From Hanleya hanleyi (taxonomy: Eukaryota > Mollusca > Polyplacophora > Lepidopleurida > Hanleyidae): DNA of 64,000 nucleotides. Made by a program: the position numbers and the translations under genes. The notes below the pieces were generated by a model. The model ran no database searches and was not told the origin of the DNA. It saw only the letters and a list, made by a program, of their open reading frames with translations. Position 1 is the first letter of the stretch, and every line of letters begins with the position of its first letter. Below are positions 48,001-57,848 of the stretch, one piece after another. The DNA lies in NCBI GenBank assembly GCA_036873755.1, contig JAVTVY010039241.1, positions 1 through 64,000 on the forward strand, written 5' to 3'.

Positions 48001-51000
48001 TGAATCGTTATGAAGTGAAGGTCAATGGAAATATGGACGTGAAGGGCCTTGAGGATGGCTTATCCGATTGTTTTGTTTATATTGTGCAGTGATTCCCGAC
48101 ATACCAGTTTGTATATATTTTGCAGGCAGTCTTGGTATACAAGTGGCGTGTTGTACACCACAACCGTCTGGTTAGAGGGCATAGCTCAGGCCAGTGAGCC
48201 TAAGTTCGTTTGGGAGGGAGACGGGACATCCCTCGATGAGACCACACAACCGTTCTGGGTCCAGAATGAGGGGTCCACTGTGCACGTTAGCGAGCAGACA
48301 GGAAGGGTCATTGTTTATGAGTTTGCAAGTAAGAGGCGTTTATTTAACTATACTATATAGAATAAAAGCGTCCAGTTCATCGTCTAATATTCGGCCGTCG
48401 TCCAGGAATGAATTTCCGCGTTTAAAATTCGAAGACCTAATTCATATAGCATCAAATTAAAAAAAAATCATAGTACTCATAAACATAAGCTAGTTTCCTG
48501 CAACACAGAGGCGAATGTTGAATGTTGTCGGCAACACATCATGATGTTCCAAAAATATCAAATCCGTATCGTTGATTAGTATTTTTGATCCGTATGATAT
48601 TCGTTGTCAAGTCGTTATCTAGAGAATGATGTATCTCATTCACGCTCCCACTCTACGTATCATATGAACACAATGATGGTCTCGAGATACATACGGATTC
48701 ATACGGTCCTTAACGGAATTACACACAAGTTAGGAACGTAAAGCCAAAGATCTTGCACGCTAACGCTTTTGCTATCAGGATGCGATAGGTTTCGCCAAAT
48801 ATGAGAAACTTTGAGTGGAGGCTCTTGGTGGTATAGCCCTATTTGATAAGTTTCTGCAATAAGGTTTTGAGACGTCATGTGTTACACAGGATTTAGCAAA
48901 TGCTACTAGACGAGATATGTGTTCGTCATATGCAGATCCCTCTGAAATATTACTTTCCAGAAAGCGATAGTTAACGATGTCGAACTTGTAACCATCTCTC
49001 CTCTCGTAAAGGTATAGGTCTTTAATATGATGTGCCGTTAGGGCTAGTCTCCCTAGTTTCTCTAGTTTCCTTCAAAGCAAGTGAAGGTGGATATGTATCC
49101 TTTAGTGTTTCATATATTATCCACAGCGAGAAGATCGTCTATATAGCGTTTTGTGAATGAGAAGGATTGGGCTTTGAAATGAAAGCGTCTGCATATAGTC
49201 GTATTCATAAGAGAACAGAATCTATGTCAGCCAGAAGGGGTGCACAATTAGTACCCTTTGGAATACCCATATACTGTTGATATATTATGTTGTCAAATTT
49301 CACATAGATATTATTAATGCGAAATTCTATAAACAAAGAAACATTCCATGGATGTAGTAGAGCTAAAGAATGTTTTATGGCTTCTGGCATTGCTATATAG
49401 GAAATCAGTTTTCTTGAACACTGATACTATTACTGAACTAAGACGGTCAATAAGGTCCTGGTGAGGGATTGTAGTATATTGAGTCGAGAAATCCCATGTG
49501 GTAAATGTCTTTACGGTATGTGTCCATCTCGGTACGGTAAGAATGACTGTCGTATAATTTACGATCTTCATCTCAATTAGATTTCCCTGAAATATTCTCA
49601 CCCTGTAAACCCGATTAGCCTCGCGGTTGTATAGTTTTTTTTTATATTCCTTGTATACATGAATCGCGTGTAGGACCACATCGAGCAACCACTGATTCCA
49701 AGAAAATTAAAAAGTTATTTAAAACATAATGGTAGCCATTTTGTAGATTTCAGTTTGTGATAAATGTAATAATAATCGATAATTAGTTGCTGATCGCGTT
49801 CATACCTTGTCATCTATTATATGTAACATAATTGCCAAAACCATTATCCTGCTCGATTTTGTTCTAAAAAAAGCTCCGTTACCAGGCTTTATTTTGCTTC
49901 TAATACGTTAGCACGTTGCACGACCGTTTTAAGGCGAATCGATTACATAGGGTAGCTGTGCGTCTTCGACAACCGATAGCAAATTGAAGCGGTAGTTCAT
50001 ACCGATGTGAAGGGTACGAATGTTCTGGCTAAGACCGCACCTTAGAAAATACGGATCGATACTTATCTTTAAGGTGGAGAAAAGTGTCCTAGCTTGGGTA
50101 GAATATAGGAGCGGGACACTTTCAGCCACCGGACTGTCTCTACACCGGCATGAACGCTGTCTATACTTTCCTCATCGACAGATTGGGTAAACCACATGTT
50201 CAAACCACATGTTGTTCGTAACCATGGTAACGATATCGCTTAAAAATTGTCTATATTAAATGAGCCACTAACTCGATATCTTCGCTACACTCCGTATATA
50301 TGGAAGACATTCTTGCTGTTTCTGGAAAGCCCAACTTGCATGTTACATTTCTTTATCAGCATACCCTGCACCAGGTTATGGGCTAGCTAGGGAGAAAGCC
50401 AAGATACGAAGGCCATACATCTGTGAAATTCCTCTTGCTGAGGTTTATAGAATCTACGAAGGAAGACGGGGATATGGTGAATATGCATTTCTTTCTTAAA
50501 CCTTCATTTGTGAGTAGAGTAAAACTAAGCTAAACGGTCAGCCTGAACTGTCATATTTACATGTACTCGTCTAAGGGGAAACAATTTGAAAAATATGATG
50601 TACCAATCTAGAAAACACTCGTTATGTTTTATATATGTTTACCTTATATTTTTGCTATAATTTCAGTAACTTTGTTCTTGTTCATGACTGATATCAGTCA
50701 GACGGAGCTCTCAATCAGCTCTTTTTACATCAATCCTCGGACAGTGCTATACTAACCTGGTAGCGGCGACAGGTGCACAGCACGTGGGCCACCGCGTGAG
50801 CCCCGGTTCGTTTTCATGATCTCTTCCCTATGTTTATAACATGGAGCGAATTTTTCAACTATTGATAAATGGTGTCAGTATGATATACCTTAAGTATGAT
50901 ATATTCCTACTATTCCAAGAAAGGACCAATAGGCTTACAATTATGATAATTTTAGCTTCAGGTCGAAAATATACCAGTTATCATCGATTAAAATATATCC

Positions 51001-54000
51001 TGAGATAAAGAGATATTGAAGCGCTCTGATTGACGAACCGGAGCTTATGTCAAGTGTCGGTGCACAGTCCATTGCCATCGAGGCCAGACAGCATTGTCCG
51101 TGGATTAACTTGAAGTTTAGTGCAAATCCTCCATTCTTTGTTATGTAGATTATGGCACAAAAGTTGAAGATCTGAACGATATTCCACGTGGGCCAAACAT
51201 AACCCAGCAACCCCAGGATCTGATTATTATTAGCCAATCAAGCAATGTTCACGTGGACTGTGCAGCCTTCGGAAATCCAATGCCGGCGTATAAGTGGTTC
51301 CGACTAACGGAGTCGGGTCCAGTAGAAGTGTCAACGCAGGTGGATCAACGGTATACCCTGACTGGCGGACGACTGACCATCAGTAACCCACGTGATGCCA
51401 ATGACACAGGGCAATACCAGTGCCAAGCGACAAACAAATTTGGCACGGTTCTGTCAAATCCCATACATATCTCTTTCGGAGGTAAATATCTAGGGTTCGA
51501 ACTCGCCATATGTACTATTGTAATGAAATTGATCAAGGTGACTCTATAATTTCACTGAACAGGATACCAGAACTATTGGCATTATACACCGGAATGTAGT
51601 TCGTTTATACCCGTACCAATCCACAGACGACACAGTCACAGTGATCTCCGATCTAGGTCGGATGGTCATTTTTAATACAAATGATCCGTGTTGACTGCCA
51701 TCACTTCGTGGATCGGTGACGTCAGGGATGCATGGGCACGAAAGTCTGCGCCAGTAATAATAATTCATTAGAAATAATGTCCCACATTATACTTCAAGGA
51801 GAATTCATTATAGTATAGTTCTAACGAGAAAACTCGTCAGCGTATGTGGTAGCTATCCTCTCAAAACTGAGCAAATTCTTGCAAATGATAAAGTTCCAGT
51901 GATCACTTTGCGAAGTCAAGATGGAGTCCATGTTATTTCAGGGACATATTCCTCTGAATATCACGGACAAATTGCTAATGCTCAGATGCCATGCCGATGC
52001 TCATCCTCCATACACACCCCCTGCTTCCTCGGTACCGGTACTTTATGTGACTGTTTTTGTGTCATAGGATAACAAATATATGGATTTTTATTTCAGAATT
52101 GCGTGAATTTTCGAACGTGAAGCGAGAAGCGGTCAGTGTTAATGAATACAAAGGTGGACTGATAGAATGCGGTGAGCCTTATCACAAACCCGGTGAGTGC
52201 ATGCTCGCAAAGGAGAGTTTGGTTCGGATTTGTTTTATTTGATCAGGAGACTACATTATATGTTGCAGCTTATGGTGCCCTATACAATATAACGTTCATA
52301 CTTAATTTTAATATTTGTACAAAAATTACACCATGACAAAACGGCACGGGCTATAGGTGACAAGACTGACGTTATTTAAACAATTCGTATACCAGACAAT
52401 TTGTACAATTTTCATTATTAGAAACACAAGCGTTTCTTGTGAATGCACAAAATAAAACAAGAAAATTATATTCAGAACTATTGTCAACAGGAACTGCGTT
52501 ATATATAAAATTATAATACTTTATTTATGAGCCTTATGGTTTCTATATATGAGGTACATGAGGTACACGTACTCGCCTTTTCTAAGCTAACCAAAACCAG
52601 TTTATATGTAGAAATCTGTAAATCGAAATGTCTGTGCAAGATGTTTGTCAATTTCTCCTCATAATGTTTTACTTATATTGCTGCTGTGAACTACCAATGT
52701 GCTTTTGAGAGTAGGGCTCATGATGGAGGCAAGATCTGTTGTCAGATTTATGTGTATTTTTCCCCTCCAGAATTGTCTCATCCGGTGATTTCTGGTTACA
52801 CTGCGACGATTAAATGCGAACAACAGTATGGAGAGTCATAACCTTCCTCCGATCCAAAATGTATCGCCAACTCATCAGTTGGTTTATGCTTATTTGAAGG
52901 GAATTATAATGAAAACTTGTGTGCGTATTTCCGACAGGTGTGTCTTACCAATGGTACAAGGATCGCCCGCAAAATTTTGTGAGACCAGAGCACCAATATT
53001 ATATATTTATGTCTGACAACGGTAAACTGTACTTTTCCGAGGTGACAAAAGTCGATGAAGGCAACTACTTTTGTTTGGTCACTCTTGGGGGACCCTTTGA
53101 CCGCGAACAGATAATTAACTTCGAAGGACGCATGCAATCTCCTAGCAGAACAAGTCGACCAATACCTTTGGTGGTAGTCAATTCAGGTTTGTTGAACACA
53201 ATACTTTCCCATCTTCATACAACAACTAAATCACTTTGCATCAGTTAATAACCTTATACAGGTAGAGAGTTATAGCTCTAAAAATATGCACGACACATTC
53301 AGTTTTGCAGAAGTTGGCAAAGAAAAGGCAGGCAAGAATCCCTTGAACCCGTTAGTCAGTTACGGTAAGGATTCTATTATCAAAAGATACAGTTGAAAAG
53401 AATGTACAGTTGAATTTCTCCCATTTTTTTTTTCTCACTGAACATTTTTAAGTGATTTAGATGACAATGAAAATTCAGGTACAGATACCACCTAGTTACA
53501 TATTAATTTTAGAATTAATGACACAGAATTAAAGACACGTTTCCAAATCATAATGGATTTCATCTGTGTAAGTAAGTCGTGTTAATATGATAGCTTTTAG
53601 ATACAAACAACTAATATTTCGTCAGCGGATGTAGGAGAGATGAGTATAGTTCGGACAACCCTACATGATATGCATGAAGAGATCTTGTCTATTTTGTATT
53701 GGTATAAAGGAATCTTGATCGATCTCTGAAAAAGTGATATCTCCCTCCACCAGCGGGTGGCCTAAACATTATACCATGTCACTTATACGCATTCGTATCT
53801 TCAAAACTAACTGGGAAAATCATATCCTATACTTCTTATCTGTGTTTTACTCAAACTATTAACTTATAGTCGACCCATAAAGTCGTGTTGCCAATAACAC
53901 AAATTGTGTTAGAATGAACACCAATTTGTGTGGAGCTCAACACGATTATCTGTTGATATATAAAGTTCAACACAAACCACGTTGATTACAACACAAAATG

Positions 54001-54362
54001 TTTTGTGTTGAAGCCATTTTAGCACAAAATTGTGTTACAATTTCTTTTTCAGTGTAGTTACGACATAATGGACCATTGTAACGTTGTAAGCTTTTACCGA
54101 GGTATGCGAAGTAATTGACTTTATTAGCTTAATCCCAAGTTCTGATCACTCATGACAATAAAGTTCACATTTTGCAAATCCGTCGTTGTGTACATATTAG
54201 CTAAAATCAGGATGAGTGCATGATGGGCAATGTTGAGAATTATTCTTTTGTTTCAGGTCAAACTGACTGGGGACCACAAATACAAGACGATTTCATACAG
54301 ATCCTACCACACAGCCCTCTCAGAGGAGAAAATGTCCGACTAGAGTGTTTCGCATATGGCAC
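38956..54362 (+). CDS. Cont: Contactin, invertebrate type (gene span, 10 coding exons, 3' end outside window)
   Basis: Joined from 38956-39013, 39506-39600, 44404-44489, 48126-48328, 50375-50476, 51149-51481, 52097-52192, 52938-53186, 53311-53364 and 54257-54362. Phases agree at every junction (1,0,2,1,1,1,1,1,1) and the frame is open for 460 codons. Order: signal peptide (1-17), C-type lectin-like domain (about 21-165), linker, Ig1 with Cys219, Trp231 and Cys273, Ig2 with Cys317, Trp330 and Cys370, an 18-residue insert, and the start of Ig3 with Cys456. A lectin-like domain before the Ig domains is the arrangement of arthropod Contactin, a cell-surface adhesion protein of septate junctions. 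Linker pieces such as YGTKVEDLNDIPRGP fit that family. The remaining Ig, FNIII and anchor exons must lie beyond 54362. Confidence 0.88.
39506..39600 (+). CDS. Cont: Contactin exon: lectin-like domain, first part
   Basis: Acceptor TTATTCAG, donor GTGAGT, phase 1 to 0. It encodes DCPSDWEKFQTSCYKF and ends FADAELACS, the classic start of a long-form C-type lectin-like domain (two N-terminal cysteines, then helix 1 with a Cys). Confidence 0.9.
39985..40092. mobile_element. MITE with 9-10-bp target-site duplication
   Basis: GGCAAGCTCC flanks both sides (39985-39994 and 40083-40092). The element has inverted ends AATCTGATTAAAACTCAGAC / AGACTGAGTTTTAATGAGAT around a CCGCTCCTCTGTC hairpin. A 9-10-base duplication fits Mutator-like families. 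It lies in contactin intron 2. Confidence 0.75.
40331..40508. repeat. Near-perfect hairpin MITE
   Basis: Arms about 40331-40413 and 40428-40508 are almost perfect reverse complements (ACTAGGATAAAAGTAACTCC outer end, GCCATCATCA inner end) with a short ATACATATGTAT-containing loop. Part of one arm recurs in the giant palindrome near 21834-21880 and 27590-27640. Confidence 0.85.
41220..43320. other. Cont: Contactin intron 2, unassigned part
   Basis: AT-rich intronic DNA. No splice-supported exon, RNA gene or strong repeat was recognised. Confidence 0.4.
43335..43580 (+). repeat. Two tRNA-like SINE heads
   Basis: CATAGCTCAGACGGTAAGTG (about 43515) and GCATAGGTCAGAGGATAAGA (about 43347) resemble tRNA A boxes. 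Each is followed after about 30 bases by a GGGTTCGATTTTCG or CGTCTCGATTCTCA B-box-like block. The two copies are about 170 bases apart. Confidence 0.5.
44404..44489 (+). CDS. Cont: Contactin exon: lectin-like domain, second part
   Basis: Acceptor CTTTTCAG, donor GTAAGT, phase 0 to 2, 86 bases. It encodes SRSAALVSVNDGAEHQYLSE and LLLRTDIR, matching the AxLVSIxxxxEHxFL helix-2 region of lectin-like domains. It is isolated between introns of 4.8 and 3.6 kb. Confidence 0.85.
44690..47968. repeat. 3.3-kb minisatellite of about 44-bp palindromic units in contactin intron 3
   Basis: Roughly 74 units of the type GGTGACGTCACAAG plus ACATGGACTCCATGTTG, alternating CCTTCATGATGT and ACTACACGCTGT linkers. 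TGACGTCA (a perfect CRE/ATF palindrome) is intact in about thirty units, and CATGGACTCCATG is a second near-palindrome in most. Higher-order structure is visible: a segment at 44804 recurs at 46740, and one at 45613 recurs at 46452 and 47588. Confidence 0.9.
48126..48328 (+). CDS. Cont: Contactin exon: lectin-like domain, third part
   Basis: Acceptor TTTTGCAG, donor GTAAGA, phase 2 to 1. It encodes RQSWYTSGV, FVWEGDGTSLDE and FWVQNEGSTVHVSEQTGRVI. The WYTSG and FxWEGDG pattern fits the core of the domain. The usual Ca2+-binding EPN/QPD and WND motifs are absent. Confidence 0.85.
48355..49690 (-). mobile_element. Penelope-like retroelement remnant in contactin intron 4
   Basis: Minus-strand fragments encode TWDFSTQYTTIPHQDLIDRL, then IYVKFDNIIYQQYMGIPKGT followed by NCAPLLAD, in different frames. 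It is a decayed sister of the copy at 20056-21235, extends further 5' into the RT, and has many frameshifts. It is opposite in sense to contactin. Confidence 0.72.
49691..50374. other. Cont: Contactin intron 4, remainder
   Basis: Nothing recognisable. A segment near 49712-49745 weakly resembles the right arm of the inverted-repeat element at 4191-4824 (CATTTTGTAGA, TTCAGTTTGT). Confidence 0.35.
50375..50476 (+). CDS. Cont: Contactin exon: end of lectin-like domain
   Basis: Acceptor CACCAG, donor GTGAAT, phase 1 to 1, 102 bases. It encodes SYGLAREKAKIRRPYICEIP and AEVYRIYEGRRGY; YICE is the C-terminal cysteine motif of the fold. An alternative AG at 50358-50359 would introduce a stop, which supports the acceptor chosen. 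Confidence 0.78.
51149..51481 (+). CDS. Cont: Contactin exon: linker and Ig domain 1
   Basis: Acceptor TATGTAG, donor GTAAAT, phase 1 to 1, 333 bases. It encodes DYGTKVEDLNDIPRGPNITQ, then VDCAAFGNPMPAYKWF and DTGQYQCQATNKFG, a complete I-set Ig domain in one exon. Confidence 0.92.
52097..52192 (+). CDS. Cont: Contactin exon: Ig domain 2, first half
   Basis: Acceptor ATTTCAG, donor GTGAGT, phase 1 to 1, 96 bases. It encodes ELREFSNVKREAVSVNEYKG and GLIECGEPYHKP, carrying the first Ig2 cysteine. Confidence 0.88.
52938..53186 (+). CDS. Cont: Contactin exon: Ig domain 2, second half
   Basis: Acceptor CCGACAG, donor GTTTGT, phase 1 to 1, 249 bases. It encodes GVSYQWYKDRPQNFV, SDNGKLYFSEVTKVDEGNYF and CLVTLGG: Ig2 tryptophan, DxGxYxC-type motif and second cysteine. 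It ends RPIPLVVVNS. Confidence 0.9.
53311..53364 (+). CDS. Cont: Contactin candidate cassette microexon (18 codons)
   Basis: Acceptor GTTTTGCAG, donor GTAAGG, exactly 54 bases, phase 1 to 1, open in the contactin frame. It encodes a Lys-rich linker (EVGKEKAGKNPLNP, then LVSYG) between Ig2 and Ig3. Flanking exons also join in phase without it, so it can be included or skipped. Confidence 0.6.
53880..54060. repeat. Cluster of AACACAAATTGTGTT palindromes
   Basis: Several short palindromic ACACAA/TTGTGT units in contactin intron 9, ending close to a decoy TTTTTCAG at about 54048-54055. It is probably a short MITE or palindrome-rich repeat. Confidence 0.5.
54257..54362 (+). CDS. Cont: Contactin exon: start of Ig domain 3 (last exon visible)
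   Basis: Acceptor TTTGTTTCAG, donor GTAAGT, phase 1 to 2, 106 bases. It encodes GQTDWGPQIQDDFIQILP and GENVRLECFAYG, with the first Ig3 cysteine. No continuation exon was found in 54363-64000. Confidence 0.87.
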
Positions 54363-54719
54363 GTAAGTACCGAATCGGTGCTCTGAACCTGTGCACGATA
54401 TCCAAATGTTGTGAAAACACTGTTTTGTTTTAACGGATTGTTGATTCCCGTCTCAAAATTTGAGAAAAAATTCCCTAAATTTGTTACTCTGGGTATCTGA
54501 GGTGTTAAGAATGGATGGTTTTCGATTTAGATTTTTCTGTACATATGCGCGAATATCACATTGTCAGCCGTTTCTCTTGTCAAATGACGGAAAGCCTTTT
54601 TTCTAACAACAAGGCAAGAATGTCCTCAGAACACGACTTTTATAGGAACTTATATGAATCGAAAGATACTACTTTAGAAAAAGTTGATATAGAAAGTTTT
54701 TCTGAATAATATGAGTGCA

Positions 54720-55030
54720 AGCGTCTAGTCCGTCATTCAATATTCAGCTGTCGTCCATTAAAGAATTTCCGCGTCCAAAGATACCACCTTAGAAAAAGTT
54801 GATCTAGAAAGTTTTGCTGAATAATATGAGTACAAGCGTCTTTGCTATCAGCATGCGATATGTATCGCCAAATTTGCAAAAACTTCGAGTGGAGGCGCTT
54901 GAAAATATAGCCCTGTTTTACAAGTTTTTGCAATAATGTTTTGTGACTTTGATTAAAATCGTCACATTTAACACATGTTCTAGCAAATGCTAAGAGGCCA
55001 GTTTCCAAAGCTGTCAACGGAAGTTGCGGA
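54720..55030 (-). mobile_element. Short 3' fragment of the Penelope-like retroelement
   Basis: AAGCGTCTAGTCCGTCATTC (about 54719-54738) and, on the minus strand, RTCVKCDDFNQSHKTLLQK and RLHSKFLQIWRYISHADSK match the C-terminal RT region of the copy at 20.5 kb. Between these parts most of the 3' region is deleted. Confidence 0.68.
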
Positions 55031-55446
55031 CGAGATAGAAGGTTCTATATTATAATGTGAAATATGAAAATAATAAAGAGTCCCGGATCAGATAGATTTA
55101 GTGTTGAGTTTTTGATTTTTCTTTGGATAGATTTAGGAGATTCAGGCTGAGGCCAGTGGGTGAGGTCTAGCATAATAACCATGATTCCGAAAGGTGGAAA
55201 AACTAAGGATCACATTAAAATTGGAGGTCAATAACACTGCTGAATTGTAGTAATAAAATTGCATCAGCTTGTATAACAGTTCGAATGTAAAAGTTCCTGA
55301 TAATTTAATTGATATGGATGAAATTGGACCGGTTTATATGTGAAAATACTAGGTTAATATATGACATTATAGCGATGGCAAAAGAAATGGATGTACCTGG
55401 TATGATGTTATCGATAGATTTTGAAAAGGCCTTTGATTCAGTTTCA

Positions 55447-57848
55447 GGCACGGCGGAGCCGGGGCTACGGGCTGAAGCCCTCCCAATAATTTGGCCAACT
55501 TTTCTAAAATTCATATGATGTCAACGCAAAAATACTTCAATGAATACGTATTTTCGAAATGAATAGTAAATGAATTGTCTGCGTCGCATATCTATCGCAT
55601 AACTAAAACTATTTACAACTGTCCAGCATTAGTGGGTCAGCCAAAGTTCTAGAATTTTTTTACCGGCATTGTTTAGTAATTTTTAGGTTCACAAAAGGTG
55701 GAGTGACGCGAAAACACCTATATCTGTATTGAATGCAGATTTTCATTTCCGGTAAGTTACAACCATGAGAGACATCCTTGCTTATTCACATGATTTACAA
55801 GTTGTGTTCGCAAAATGTTGCTCTAGTACACGCTATAATAGCAAGTCTACTCCAAAAATCGACCAAATACTCGCCTCCGATTCTCGTTGTTGATGACTCC
55901 CTTTGCTACAAGCACAGGGCTAAGTAGAACTGTTTTGTCAGAGATTTTTTGAAAATTTAAAATTATTTTTTTTTAAATTTTAAAATTTTAATTTTTTTTA
56001 ATTTTAAAATTTTAAAATTTTAATTTTTTTAAATTTTAAAATTTTAATTTTTTTGAACATCTTGGAAACACTAAATTATTATATAGCTTACTGTAATACA
56101 TGGTCATATTTTATAGCGCGAGCCCGTGTTTGCCAAGCATGGAAAATTACACTGTATAGTATATACCCTAGATACATATACCAGGTTAATAACATGGCCT
56201 CGAAAATGACGCTGAGAAAAAACAAACACCTTCTTTTAGATCGGTCTAGCGATCGAACCAGCGCACGAAATGTTCCAAAGCTGTATGCCCTTGAACGAGG
56301 ACATCCTAGAGCTTATGTCGACGTGTCATTATCCCAACAACTGTTACTAATTATCACTGTACACCCAGATGAAGTCCGATGTTACGCTAAATTTTCTTTA
56401 GTCGGACAAGATCGTGGCCAGAAATTGTCAGTGTAAACCTCACTGAACAGGCAGTTTTGGCCAGTCGTCTCTTCCATCACCGCATAAATTGGTCTGTTTT
56501 TTTTAAAGCATGGTGTCAATACATAACGTACCTGTGCTGACATTACTCCATGACATCGCCCTATGGTAAATCCATGCGTTGTTTTCTTGTATACTCCTTT
56601 TCGCGGTTACAAATTTACAACAACAAACGCACTGCATTCTGGGATCGGAGATGTGATACTTTCACTTCCTGTGCCGCTAGAAAAAACGCATGGATTTACC
56701 ATAGGGCGATGTCATGGAGTAATGTCAGCACAGGTACGTTATGTATTGACACCATGCTTAAAAAACAGACCAATTTATGCGGTGATGGAAGAGACGACTG
56801 GCCAAAAATGCCTGTTCAGTGAGGTTTACACTTACAATTTCTGGCCACGATCTTGTCCGAGTAAAGAAAATTTAGCGTAACATCGAACTTCATCTGGGTG
56901 TACAGTGATAATTAGTAACAGTTGTTGGGATAATGACACGTCGACATAAGCTCTAGGATGTCCTCGTTGAAGGGCATACAACTTTGGCACATTTCGTGCG
57001 CTGGTTCGATCGCTAGATCGATCTAAAAGAAGGTGTTTTTTTCTCTCAGCGTCATTTTCGAGGCCATGTTATTGACCTGGTCTATGTATCTAGGGTATAT
57101 ACTATACAGTGTAATTTTCCATGCTTGGCAAACACGGATTCGCGCTTTAAAATATGATCATGTATGAGTATTACAGTAAGCTATATAATAATTTAGTGTT
57201 TCCAAGATGTTCAAAAAATTTAAAATTAAAAAAAATTAAAATTTTAAAATTTAAAAAAATTTAATTTTAAATTTTCAAAAAATCTCTGACAAAACAGTTC
57301 TACTTAGCCCTGTGGCTACAAGTATATCAGCCAAGTTGTACGTATTCCATCACCTTGGTTGATATAGCAAATGAATTCGTCAACAGCGAGAATAGGTTCC
57401 TCCCTATGGATATGCAGGAGCATGCAGTGGACCGAGGTAAGTTTTCACCTCACGTACCGGTAGCGCAGAAGTTGAACGATCGCTGGCGGCGGTAGATTTT
57501 TCAATATACATGAATCACAAGGAGACAAAAGGCTCCCCAACAAGTAGAAAAAATCTCTGTGCCAGCGACATGATCGAAGCTTAATGAACTTTTGGATTGA
57601 ATATATTTAGATTGATATATATTTAAATTATTTGTACATCCGAACATCATTTTGCTTGACGATAAATATTTAAAAAATGTTGGGAAAACAGGCAACACCA
57701 ATAGAGTTTATACGGGCGAGGATTTCTTGTTTTATTGCTCGGAAATACGCTAGAACGCCTCTCCGGCCATCTAAGACCCCCGGAGCTTCCGGGGCCGCCT
57801 CGCCTAATTGTGCTGTGATAGTAGCCCCCCCAATCATGAGTGCCTGAG
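55447..57848. mobile_element. 2.4-kb insertion interrupting the LINE reverse transcriptase
   Basis: The RT breaks off after FDSVS and resumes at the homologous FIHKSL position, so 2.4 kb of foreign DNA was inserted. Most of it is the palindrome at 55905-57315; the outer parts (GGCACGGCGGAGCCGGGG on the left, GCTTCCGGGGCCGCCTCGCC on the right) are GC-rich. No target duplication could be fixed by eye. Confidence 0.65.
55905..57315. repeat. 1.4-kb palindrome with AT-rich outer arms
   Basis: Arms about 55905-56580 and about 56690-57315 are reverse complements around a spacer of about 110 bases. The outer parts are low-complexity AAATTTTAAAATTTT. The left arm has a plus-strand frame (56053-56436) that is frameshifted in the right arm near CTGAGAAAAAACAAACACC. 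A second frame (56563-56880) crosses the spacer. No known domain is recognised. Confidence 0.78.

Noticed and set aside
48194..48460. Open frame overlapping contactin exon at 48126-48328
   Set aside because: It is a shadow in another frame; the contactin frame fits both neighbouring exons.
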